Source: Hoylesella shahii DSM 15611 = JCM 12083
GTDB taxonomy: Bacteria; Bacteroidota; Bacteroidia; Bacteroidales; Bacteroidaceae
Assembly: GCF_000613445.1 (NCBI RefSeq)
Contig: NZ_BAIZ01000010.1
Coordinates: 20,930 to 84,929 of the forward strand
Reading direction: 5' to 3'
DNA length: 64,000 nt
Made by a program: the position numbers and the translations under genes. Shown one piece after another: positions 55,587 to 64,000 of this stretch (its first letter is position 1; every line of letters starts with the position of its first letter). Below the pieces are notes generated by a model that did no database searches, was not told the origin of the DNA, and saw only the letters and a program-made list of their open reading frames with translations.

Positions 55587-58500
55587 TTAGAAATTCAAGC
55601 TCAAGCCCAAGATAAACGAAGTGGGTCGTGGGTAAAGGTCGTAATCAATACCATTAAACACCTCTGGGTCGAGTCCCTTATACTTGGAAATGGTGAACAC
55701 ATTAGAGGCCGTGGCGTAGAGACGGCCACTAAGTCCGTGCCAAGAACCCGTTTTAAGAACGCGTTCGAAGCTGTAACCCAAGGTGATGTTGTCGCACTTG
55801 AGGAACGAAGCATTGCGCACAAAGTAGTCGCTTTGCACCCATTTGCTGGTTTGCCAATTAAGGTCGATGGTAGATTTGGGTCGTTGCTCAAGATAACCGC
55901 TATTCCAAAGCTCGTTCATATTGCTGCGGCTGGCTTCCACATCATTGTAAACGTAGTTACCAATGTTAGCACGGAACGATATACCAAAGTCCCATTTTTT
56001 ATATTCGAGACGCGAAGCCAGACCCATTGTTACGGGTGCAGCAGACTGTTTGTAGAAATAGCGGTCGTCATTGTTAATAATTCCGTCTTCATTGCGGTCT
56101 ACAATAGCGCCTTCGATGGCTTTACCGTTAGCGTCGTAAGCCTGTTGGTACACATAGAAAGCAGAAGCAGACTGCCCCACAGCATAGGCCTTCACCTTTG
56201 TACCCGTGCCACTGTGCACCGAGTTACCCGTTTCGATGGGTTTAGAGTTTGCGCCCACCAGATCGGTAATGCGGTTTTGGTTGTAGGTTACGTTATAGTC
56301 AATCGTCCAATACCAATCTTTAGACTGTATGGCTTTCCAGCTCAATGTGGCCTCAACACCAGTGTTGCGCAGCGAACCAATGTTGGTATCCACGCGGTTT
56401 TTGAAGTTGGTACCTGCTGCAGCATCTGCATTGTTAATCAAGTCGGTAGTGTTGCGATAGTACCAATCGATGCTTCCGCTAAGTCTTTGGTTAAGAACAC
56501 CCCAGTCAATACCCACGTTAAAGGTGGTGGTTGTTTCCCACATAAGCAGTGGGTCGTAAGCTTGAGGCATGTTCAATCTACCATTTTCCAAGATGGGATA
56601 AAAAGATTGCGTACCCGTATTAATATTGTAGATGGCGAAATAATTATAGTCGCCAATCTCATCTTGTTGGCCAGTTTTACCCCAACCCAATCGAAGTTTA
56701 AGGTCGGAGAGGGCATTAACGTCTTTCAAGAAGTTTTCTTCCTTAGCTTTCCATGCAAAAGCAAACGAGGGGAACCAAGCCCAATGTTTTTTAAAACGCG
56801 AAGAGCCGTCGTCGCGAACCGTTGCAGTCAAGAAGTAACGATTGAGGAACGTGTAGTTGGCACGACCAAAGAACGACACCAAATAGTTTTCGGTGCGCGA
56901 ATGAAAAGGCTCATGCTCGGTTTCCATACCTCTTTTTGCAGTTGTATTAGTGATGGGATAAAATCCCCTGTAGTCTTTATTTTCGTCACGCCAGTAGTGT
57001 TGCCACTCGTAACCACCCATTACATCAAAGTGATGTTTCTCGTTAAAGTCTTTAAAATATTGCGCATACATGCTGAGCGAAAGGTTTCTCTTCAGCTTGT
57101 TAGCCGCGCCATAGCTACCATAATAGAATGCTGCTGGAGCAGTGGCAGGCACACGCTTGTTCTGTGTTCCTTCAGAAATATCGGCACCCAGTGTGAGGTG
57201 CAGGCGCAAATCTTCAAATCCATGAACCTTGTAATCAATGTCGGCACTACCCACAAACGAGCGACTATAAGCCCTTTCGTAATAAAGGTCGAGTGCAGCA
57301 ACAGGGTTAGCAGGCGCCTTGTTGTTGTGTGAGAAGGGGTAATTGGGGTCTTTTAAGAACGCACCATTAGAGCGCCATTGGAAATAACCAGCAAAATTAT
57401 TCGCGTCGGCACTGGTTTTATCGTAAATACTTTGCGTAGGGTCGAAGCGGAATGCATCGCCAATAGCAGCATAGTTAGGATAATTGGTTTCGGCAAACAT
57501 ACCCTTAGCGTTGAGATTGAGCGTAAGGTGGTCGTTCAAGAGCGAGGGATTGAGGTTCACAGCAGCAGTAACGCGCTTGAAATCTGATGTCTTAAGGATA
57601 CCTTGCTGGCCAGTATAACCCACCGACACACGATAAGGCAAATTCTTAAAAGCACCTTGCACCGCCACATTGTGGTCGTGACTGAGGCTGTGCGATAGAT
57701 TTCGTTCTGCCAATCGGTATTAGCTGTGCCCAGAGCCTTAGCAGCATCACTGCCAGCTCCGTACTTATTGGTGATAAACTCGCGATATTCGTCGCCATTC
57801 ATCAGCTTAAGAGACCCACTCTTTACGCTAGCCGTAACACTACCATTGTAGCTAATTTGTGGTGCCATCCCTTTACGTCCCTTCTTCGTTGTAATGATAA
57901 TAACACCATTAGAACCCCGCGAGCCATAGATAGCAGCGGCCGAGGCATCTTTCAAAACGTTGAACGACTCGATGTCTTGAGGGTTAATCATCGACAAAGG
58001 GTTAGACAAACCCTGCACGCCATTGTGGTCCATGGCCACACCATCGATAACGATAAGCGGATTGTTTGAGGCATTTAGCGACGAGCCACCACGTATACGA
58101 ATGGTAGAACCAGCGCCAGGAGCACCGCCATCCGTTGTGATATTCACGCCAGCAACCTTGCCCGAAAGCATGTCTTGGGGGTTAACCACGAGACCTTTGT
58201 TTTTAGAATCGGGTTTTAAAGCCGAGACCGAACCCGTAAGGTCGCTTTTCTTCACTACACCATAACCAATCACCACTACTTCGTTCAGCGATTTGGCTGC
58301 ATCGTCTTTCATAACGATAACCATGTTGGCACTGGCTGGAGCCTTTGTGTCGGCATATCCAATGTACGAAACTGTTATCTCAGCGCCGGTGTTAGCGCTG
58401 ATGCTGAAGTTACCATCGATATCGGTAACCACTCCGCCTTCTTGTCCAACCACACGCACAGTGGCACCAGTGATGGGTTCACCAGTATCATCCTTCACGT

Positions 58501-58606
58501 GTCCCTTTACCACAATTTGCTGGGCAAAGGCACCGACGGAGAGGATTAGCGCACACAAGAGCATGGCAATCCTTTGAGGCATCGCATTAATTAGCTGCTT
58601 CATCAT
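55587..58606 (-). CDS. SusC-like TonB-dependent porin of the Sus-like operon (one frameshift)
   Basis: Outer-membrane importer, 1006 residues after correction. Signal peptide RIAMLLCALILSVGAFAQ; CarboxypepD_reg domain (KGHVKDDTGEPITGATVRVV), TonB-box/plug (LNEVVVIGYGVVKKSDLTGS; GGSSLNASNNPLIVIDGVAM; KDASAAAIYGSRGSNGVIII), and a barrel ending YPRPTSFILGLSLNF. The break at about 57687 is repaired by one C (EIYRTALSHDHNVAVQGAF), and the total then divides by three. No STN domain, so regulation is not of the FecR type. It heads SusC-SusD-SusE and is divergent from the LacI-type gene. Confidence 0.96.
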
Positions 58607-59032
58607 TCTCTGTTTTTAAAATGTTTAAGTTATGCATTGTTTAAATTAAAGTTGTCTGCTCTACCTATATAATGTACGCGCGCGCATAATGAGCCGCATT
58701 TCCCCTATGTGAGGAGACTATGCCCTTTCGATGTTAGCCCGACCATTACTATAAGTCGTTGTTTCAAAGCAAGTTCTTGGTTTATCACACCTTCATTTTT
58801 GGCCATTTGTTTGGGTTGGTCTGCGTTGTCGTCGCGTAGTCATCCAGTGCTTTTTAGCCACTATTTGGGCGCAATATTTGCAACATCCTTTATGCAAAGA
58901 TGCTCAATGCACCGAAAAATGGCATAAAAGTTCTTTAAGAATGATTTCAGAACTGCCTCAAAAATGTTATTGTATCTCGTCTAATCTAGGTTTACTTGGC
59001 CCAAGTAGATCTACGGGCCTCAGTTAGTTGTG
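58607..59032. other. Long leader region of the Sus-like operon
   Basis: About 420 bases between the probable promoter (59033-59040) and the SusC ATG. I see no gene and no riboswitch I recognise; a long leader suggests post-transcriptional control. Confidence 0.35.
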
Positions 59033-59040
59033 CAAAAGTA
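59033..59040 (-). promoter_or_regulatory. Possible -7 element of the Sus-like operon
   Basis: The minus strand has TACTTTTG, matching TAnnTTTG. The upstream TTTG box is poor, as expected of an activator-dependent promoter. Confidence 0.45.
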
Positions 59041-59092
59041 GCTGTCTTTATATTAGCTTTTACTTTATTAATAGTTAAAAGCAATCTCGTTT

Positions 59093-59111
59093 TTGCGAAA
59101 CGTTTGCGCAA
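59093..59111. promoter_or_regulatory. Candidate LacI-family operator
   Basis: TTGCG-AAACGTTT-GCGCAA: an AAACGTTT palindrome with the central CpG typical of LacI-family sites, flanked by TTGCG and CGCAA arms that miss perfect symmetry by one base. It lies between the divergent SusC and LacI-type genes, about 66 bases upstream of the likely Sus start. Confidence 0.6.
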
Positions 59112-59354
59112 GTTATTATTAAAAAATACATAAGTACGTGATTATAAAAGCATGAAACACCCAAATTCGCCACTGCTTTAACCTTTCTTCTAACCATTTC
59201 GTTAACCATCCCCACCCATTACCTTTATGATTAAATACGCATCCACTTCTCTTCTCGAAAACATGCCAACTACAACCTCGTTAACTTTTTGCCCAAAAAC
59301 TAACAAAACCGCGAATTATTACACATAAAAGTAAGGAAATACAGAATTAATTAA

Positions 59355-59362
59355 TATCTTTG
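59355..59362 (+). promoter_or_regulatory. -7 element of the LacI-type regulator gene
   Basis: TATCTTTG matches TAnnTTTG. No TTTG box at the right distance. Predicted leader is about 85 bases to the ATG at 59453. Confidence 0.55.
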
Positions 59363-59452
59363 CAATGTCTACCTCAACATAAGACCATCACTGACGGACT
59401 TCAGAGACAACAACTATATGCGCTTTTTAGCGGCAAAAGAGAATTAAGAATT

Positions 59453-60607
59453 ATGGGAGAAATATCACCTATCACGATGAAGGATATTGCTAAGGAGTTA
59501 AATGTCTCGGTTGCAACGGTGTCGCGCGCACTTAAAAATAGTCCGCGTATCAGTCGCCAACAACGCGAACGCATTCAAGCTTACGCAGCCGAACACAGCT
59601 TTACACCAAACCTCATCGCAGAGAGCTTACGTAAGAGCAAGGTGCGACCAATGAAAGTCATTGGTGTTATCGTTCCCGAGCTTACGCATTACTACTTTTC
59701 ATCGGTGCTCGCTGGCATCGAAGAAGCAGCAGAACGACAAGGCTACCTCATCATGGTGGCCCATAGTAATGAGCAACACGAACGAGAAGTGGGCATTTGC
59801 AAATCGTTCTTCGAAAATAAAGTGTGTGGCATCATCGTGTCGCAAGCGAAAGACACGGCACAATATGCACACTTTCAACGACTAATAGACAGGGGTGTGC
59901 CACTAGTTTTCTACGACAGAATATGCACTGGCGTGAACGCTAGCCGAGTGGTTGTAGACGATTATGCTGGTGCTTATGCCGCGGTTAGCCATCTTATTGA
60001 AACAGGATGCAAACGAGTGGCCTACTTTAACTCGTCGATGAAACTCGAAATATCAAAAAATAGATATAACGGATACTGTGATGCACTGCTTAAACACGGC
60101 ATCAAAGTAGACCCCTCATTGGTGTTTCAATGCGACAACCGAACTGAAGCAGAACGCATTACACCCGATATCCTGAACAGAGACGACCGTCCCGATGCTT
60201 TTTTTGCCGTTAACGACGATACTGCTATCGGCATTCTCTATTCGGTTAAACGAAAGGGGTTGCGCATTCCCGAAGATGTTAGCGTGTGCGGATTTACCAA
60301 CGGACAACGCGCTGTGGCATGCGACCCCACCCTAACTACCGTAGACCAACATGGATTTAAAGTGGGAGAAGCGGCTGCTGAAATACTTATAAGACATGTT
60401 GAGGGCGTAATCGAAAAAGGAAAAATTGAAAGACGCGTGGTAAGAACACGACTTGTGGTGAGGCAATCCACACTACCTGTGTCCACATCTATTACCGAAC
60501 AGATGGAACGAAGACTACCTAAGGAGGCCGACGAGCAACATCACACCTGCAAAAGGCCTACCGAACAGGTTAAGACTAAAGCCTCAAATTCGCAACAAAC
60601 GGCCTAA
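59453..60607 (+). CDS. LacI/GalR-family transcriptional regulator of sugar use
   Basis: 384 residues from ATG 59453 (MGEISPITMKDIAKELNVSV). N-terminal LacI helix-turn-helix TMKDIAKELNVSVATVSRAL and hinge region (QRERIQAYAAEHSFTPNLIA), then a periplasmic-binding-protein-like sensor domain (VIGVIVPELTHYYFSSVLAG; VPLVFYDRICTGVNASRVVV; FFAVNDDTAIGILYSVKRKG; VSVCGFTNGQRAVACDPTLT). A TTG start at 59360 would sit on the promoter, so it is rejected. The tail of about 45 residues is polar and rich in Glu/Lys/Thr. Divergent from SusCDE and 69 bases before the MFS gene, so it probably controls both in response to a sugar such as maltose; this is inference. Confidence 0.93.
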   Translation: MGEISPITMKDIAKELNVSVATVSRALKNSPRISRQQRERIQAYAAEHSFTPNLIAESLRKSKVRPMKVIGVIVPELTHYYFSSVLAGIEEAAERQGYLIMVAHSNEQHEREVGICKSFFENKVCGIIVSQAKDTAQYAHFQRLIDRGVPLVFYDRICTGVNASRVVVDDYAGAYAAVSHLIETGCKRVAYFNSSMKLEISKNRYNGYCDALLKHGIKVDPSLVFQCDNRTEAERITPDILNRDDRPDAFFAVNDDTAIGILYSVKRKGLRIPEDVSVCGFTNGQRAVACDPTLTTVDQHGFKVGEAAAEILIRHVEGVIEKGKIERRVVRTRLVVRQSTLPVSTSITEQMERRLPKEADEQHHTCKRPTEQVKTKASNSQQTA

Positions 60608-60676
60608 ACCACATAGCCAAACACCGACACCCCAGAAACAAAAACAACTAACGCCGATTTAAGAATACACCGACAT

Positions 60677-62011
60677 ATGAACAATCAATTGAAAAAGAAA
60701 CCTGATTTAGAATTCTGGAAACTCTGGAATCTTAGCTTCGGATTTTTCGGCGTGCAGATAGCCTACGCCCTACAAAGTGCAAACATCTCGCGAATTTTCG
60801 CTACACTGGGTGCCGACCCACACAATTTGAGTTATTTTTGGATACTCCCGCCACTCATGGGCATCCTTGTTCAGCCCCTCGTGGGTACGCTTAGCGATAA
60901 AACTTGGACACGATTTGGACGACGTATCCCCTATCTTTTCGTGGGCGCCTCAATAGCTGTGCTAGTGATGTGCCTACTGCCCAACGCAGGTTCGTTTGGC
61001 ATGACAGCTAGTATGGCCATGATTTTCGGACTCGTGGCCTTGATGTTTCTCGATACAAGTATCAATATGGCCATGCAACCCTTTAAAATGCTGGTGGGCG
61101 ATATGGTGAACGAGAAGCAAAAAGCACTGGCCTACTCTATACAAAGCTTTCTTTGTAACGCTGGTTCTGTGGTGGGTTTCATCTTCCCCTTCTTCTTTAC
61201 GTTTATCGGATTGAGCAACATCGCACCCGAGGGGGTTGTTCCCGACTCGGTGATTTGGTCGTTCTACGTGGGCGCTGCCATCCTTATCCTCTGTGTTATA
61301 TACACAACTTTAAAGGTAAAGGAATGGAATCCCAAAGAATATGCCGAGTATAACCAATTGGAAGAACCGCTCAACGAGGGTAAAACCAACTTCTTAACCC
61401 TGCTGCGCAATGCGCCTAAAACATTTTGGACTGTTGGACTGGTGCAATTTTTCTGCTGGGCGGCATTCATGAACATGTGGACTTACACGCCTGGTTCTAT
61501 TGCCGACACGGTTTGGGGCGTCGATATGCAATCGCATTTGGCCACAAGCACTCCCCAATATCAAGAGGCAGGCAACTGGGTGGGCATTCTTTTTGCCGTT
61601 CAGGCCATAGGCAGTGTGCTCTGGGCAGTGATGTTACCCAACATTCGTAACCGCAAAACGGCTTATGCGCTTTCGCTTGTGCTAGGCGCAATTGGCTTTA
61701 TGATGGTGCCTTATGTTACAGATAAGTATCTCATGTTCGTTCCTTTCGTGCTTATTGGCTGCGCTTGGGCTGCCACATTGGCCATGCCTTTCACCTTTGT
61801 TACCAATGCTTTGGAGGGTAAAGGCCATATGGGCGCTTACCTTGGCCTGTTTAACGGAACTATCTGCGTGCCTCAAATCATCGCTGCGGCATTGGGTGGA
61901 ACGGTGCTTCACTTGCTGGGTAGCGTGCAAAGTAACATGATTTTGGCTGCTGGTGTGATGCTTTTCGTTGGCACTTTGTGTGTGTGGTTTATTAAAGACA
62001 AAGAACAATAA
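60677..62011 (+). CDS. MFS sugar transporter, maltose/sucrose (SLC45-like) type
   Basis: 444 residues, 12 predicted membrane helices, intact. The N-terminus (PDLEFWKLWNLSFGFFGVQI), GILVQPLVGTLSDKTWTRFGRRIPYLFVGA and DTSINMAMQPFKMLVGDMVN match the SLC45/GPH-like sugar transporters that bring maltose or sucrose into the cytoplasm in Bacteroidota. The conserved loop-2 motif SDKTWTRFGRR is present. In related genomes it usually travels with maltose phosphorylase genes; those are not in this window. Followed by two hairpins. Confidence 0.88.
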   Translation: MNNQLKKKPDLEFWKLWNLSFGFFGVQIAYALQSANISRIFATLGADPHNLSYFWILPPLMGILVQPLVGTLSDKTWTRFGRRIPYLFVGASIAVLVMCLLPNAGSFGMTASMAMIFGLVALMFLDTSINMAMQPFKMLVGDMVNEKQKALAYSIQSFLCNAGSVVGFIFPFFFTFIGLSNIAPEGVVPDSVIWSFYVGAAILILCVIYTTLKVKEWNPKEYAEYNQLEEPLNEGKTNFLTLLRNAPKTFWTVGLVQFFCWAAFMNMWTYTPGSIADTVWGVDMQSHLATSTPQYQEAGNWVGILFAVQAIGSVLWAVMLPNIRNRKTAYALSLVLGAIGFMMVPYVTDKYLMFVPFVLIGCAWAATLAMPFTFVTNALEGKGHMGAYLGLFNGTICVPQIIAAALGGTVLHLLGSVQSNMILAAGVMLFVGTLCVWFIKDKEQ

Positions 62012-62040
62012 GAACGTTGCTTTACACAAACGTCGATGTT

Positions 62041-62079
62041 AATCCCGAATTGGCTGATATCTCTGGCCAATTCGGGATT
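62041..62079 (+). terminator. Hairpin after the MFS gene
   Basis: AATCCCGAATTGGC at 62041-62054 is a perfect inverted match to GCCAATTCGGGATT at 62066-62079. No T-run follows directly; it works together with the next hairpin. Confidence 0.6.
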
Positions 62080-62133
62080 AATATTGTGCACACATTTCGC
62101 TCGCTTCTTTCGTTCGTTTATAGCGTATAACTG

Positions 62134-62186
62134 AAATGGGTCATTAGAAACGGATAAACGCCCTGTTTCTAATGACCCATTTTTTT
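62134..62186 (+). terminator. Strong intrinsic terminator between the MFS gene and dnaA
   Basis: AAATGGGTCATTAGAAAC pairs perfectly with GTTTCTAATGACCCATTT (18 bp) and is followed by TTTT. It separates the convergent MFS and dnaA genes. Confidence 0.85.
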
Positions 62187-62256
62187 GCTTGTTTTCCAAC
62201 CCATGGCAAACAAATACCTGCCCATGAGCCTCCTTTATATTAGTAATGACAATGCC

Positions 62257-63666
62257 CTACCCCTTCAGTTTAAACGAAGTGGCGATACTTTCCACCTCCG
62301 AAGCAAACAGACTGTCGGTTTGTAAACGCGCTTCAACCTGTGCACAGCTATGCAACACGGTGCTATGGTCGCGCCCACCAACAAGTTTTCCTATACGACT
62401 AGCGGGCATTTTGGTGTATTTCTGCGCCAGATACATCGACACTTGGCGCGGCACAACCAAGTCGCGCTTGCGACTTTTGCTACTAACAGCCGACACACTA
62501 ACATTGAAATGATGGCACACCTTATCTAGAATATCATCGATAGTGAGTGGCGTATCATCCACTTTTACTGCACGCTTAATCACCCGTTCGGCCAATCGCA
62601 TGTCGATATCGCTGTTATACACCACCGAATAAGCCATCAAACTGTTGATAACACCTTCCAAATCGCGCACACTTCCGTTAGCCGTTTCGGCAATAAATTG
62701 TATCACTTCGGCAGGGATTTTCAGTCCATCGCGACGTATCTTGGCGTTCAATATATCCACACACAGCTGCACATTGGGCTTTTCTAGCTCGGCAATAATA
62801 CCACAAGAGAAGCGAGTGATGAGTCGTTCGCTCATACCTCGAAGTTCAACAGGCGGTCTATCGCTGGCTAAGAGTATGCGTTTGCCGTTACGAAACAGGT
62901 GGTTAAAGATGTGGAAAAACGTCTCTTGTGTTTTCTCAGAGCTTTCCCAAGTTTGCACATCGTCGACTATAAGCATGTCGATGGTTTGGTAAAACTTGAT
63001 AAAATCGTTGGTGGCGTTCTTCAACACAGCATTAACAAACTGCACCTGAAAGAGGTGAGCGCTGATATAAAGCACCCTTTTCTGGGGATAGAGCTGCTTA
63101 GTTTGCATACCAATAGCATTCACCAGGTGGGTTTTACCACATCCCGACGGCCCATAAATAAACATGGGATTGAACTGATTGCTATTGGGATGGTTGGCAA
63201 TAGAAAGGCCAACCGAGCGCGACAATTTATTGCTGTCGCCCTCAATATAGTTAGAAAACGTTTGGTGCGGGTTGAGTTGTGGGTCGAGTTCCTTTTCTTT
63301 AGCAGACTCTTCCTTGCTATTTTGTTTTCCGCTCCACGTCTTAGCTGCTTGCGTGGCATGTGCTTCAGCTGGGTCGGCTTCGATGTCTTGTGTCTTTTTA
63401 TGCTCACTATCCACCACCACACGATAGGTTAAGCGAATGCGTTGCCCAAAAGCAGAGAACAACACACGACTTAAAAGGTCGATATAATGTTCTTCGATAT
63501 ATTCGTACACATACGAACTTGGCACCCGGAGCACCAAAAGTTTCGTATCGTTATTAAACGATTCGAAGACAATTGGTTTGAACCACGTGTCGAATTGTTG
63601 CTGCGAAACGCTTTGCGCAATGAGCGCAAGAGCCGATTCCCAATGCTTATCGGGAGTTACGTCCAT
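62257..63666 (-). CDS. dnaA: Chromosomal replication initiator protein DnaA
   Basis: 469 residues, intact. Domain I (WESALALIAQSVSQQQFDTW), a polar linker at about 90-135 rich in Glu/Lys/Gln, the AAA+ domain with Walker A MFIYGPSGCGKTHLVNAIG and Walker B IDMLIVDDVQTW, sensor LLASDRPPVELRGM, and domain IV with the DnaA-box-binding signature VGGRDHSTVLHSCAQVE. The start is the conserved MDVTPDKHW. The gene is convergent with the MFS transporter and I see no cluster of DnaA boxes next to it, so oriC is probably elsewhere, as often in Bacteroidota. Confidence 0.98.
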   Translation of the reverse strand: MDVTPDKHWESALALIAQSVSQQQFDTWFKPIVFESFNNDTKLLVLRVPSSYVYEYIEEHYIDLLSRVLFSAFGQRIRLTYRVVVDSEHKKTQDIEADPAEAHATQAAKTWSGKQNSKEESAKEKELDPQLNPHQTFSNYIEGDSNKLSRSVGLSIANHPNSNQFNPMFIYGPSGCGKTHLVNAIGMQTKQLYPQKRVLYISAHLFQVQFVNAVLKNATNDFIKFYQTIDMLIVDDVQTWESSEKTQETFFHIFNHLFRNGKRILLASDRPPVELRGMSERLITRFSCGIIAELEKPNVQLCVDILNAKIRRDGLKIPAEVIQFIAETANGSVRDLEGVINSLMAYSVVYNSDIDMRLAERVIKRAVKVDDTPLTIDDILDKVCHHFNVSVSAVSSKSRKRDLVVPRQVSMYLAQKYTKMPASRIGKLVGGRDHSTVLHSCAQVEARLQTDSLFASEVESIATSFKLKG

Positions 63667-64000
63667 TATATCTATACTGTTGTTGGTTTGTTAGCACATG
63701 CGTGCCATGGTCTCTGAAATCTTTTGCAAATATCGTAAAAAAAATTGGTATCGGCAAATTACAGAATGATTTTGAAATATATAAATCGCTGAAAGTTTGT
63801 ACATTGCTTGACAAATGCCACTAGCACAGAGTTTACGAATAATAATAGAGAGGAATAGGAGAATAAAATGCGCCATTTTGAGCCTCTGCTAAAGCACTAA
63901 AGCCAAGCACAGCGAAGGCCTAGTAGCTAGCCTTTGGGTTGAAGTTTCCGTTAATAGCGAGTTCATGATTAGTGGTTGCAGGGCTGTGTGCCATTTTTTC
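63667..64000. other. Upstream region of dnaA to the window edge
   Basis: No gene, tRNA or DnaA-box cluster recognised. The minus strand carries GATATTTG about 70 bases before dnaA, one mismatch from a -7 element, which may be its promoter. Confidence 0.35.

Noticed and set aside
55584..57332. 582-codon open frame on the plus strand
   Set aside because: It is the antisense shadow of the SusC gene, which has full family motifs.
59360..59452. TTG start for the LacI-type regulator
   Set aside because: It overlaps the promoter's -7 element and adds residues before the conserved helix-turn-helix; ATG 59453 fits better.
62257..64000. Origin of replication next to dnaA
   Set aside because: No cluster of DnaA boxes or AT-rich unwinding region seen on either side of the gene.

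Overview
The window is chromosomal DNA of a Bacteroidota species, most likely Prevotella or a close relative. The evidence is four SusC/SusD-type sets, perfect Bacteroidota promoters (TTTG, 19-20 bases, TAnnTTTG), type IX secretion-style tails (GVYxxDGKKVxxK) and housekeeping genes typical of the group. The species call is inference.

Layout. 1-2622: a SusC porin running off the left edge, with a good promoter and a dead FISUMP-like fragment behind it. 3673-8093: clpP-clpX-recQ on the minus strand from one promoter. 8488-13440: plus-strand housekeeping block (outer-membrane barrel protein, rarA with a probably leaderless promoter, a D-2-hydroxyacid dehydrogenase, a TRIC/YicG-type channel, an HD hydrolase, a PspC protein). 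14910-34603: a 20-kb minus-strand polysaccharide utilisation locus (PUL), in transcription order FecR anti-sigma, STN-type SusC, SusD, second SusC, second SusD, SusE/F lipoprotein, GH16, GH2, GH3, closed by a strong terminator. 35442-38297: a small secreted protein and a GH95 fucosidase on the plus strand, AT-richer than the rest. 39568-49411: M6 protease, a helicase with an embedded exonuclease, a CBM9-like protein, a sugar-kinase-like protein, a NagB-like/LmbE fusion and nagB (amino sugar use). 49877-51475: M48 protease and LemA. 52808-62011: a Sus-like SusC-SusD-SusE operon divergent from a LacI-type regulator and an MFS sugar transporter, probably for a glucose polymer. 62257-63666: dnaA.

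The SusC/D proteins bind and import glycans, GH16/GH2/GH3/GH95 cut them, and the kinase, deaminase and MFS transporter handle released sugars. The large PUL has the marks of ECF-sigma/anti-sigma control, and the Sus-like locus of LacI control through a palindrome in the divergent promoter region.

The most unusual content is between genes: (1) a 22-bp-periodic repeat family in three gene deserts; (2) a dispersed structured element in four copies, one bounded by 14-bp inverted repeats; (3) a compact small-RNA unit with its own perfect promoter and terminator at about 51.73-51.88 kb.

Caution: 13 genes, including clpP and nagB, carry 19 single-base frameshifts, 17 of them looking like one missing base in a short run. 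In every case where both gene ends are in the window, the correction restores a length divisible by three. These are most simply consensus sequencing errors, so the genes are annotated as whole genes.
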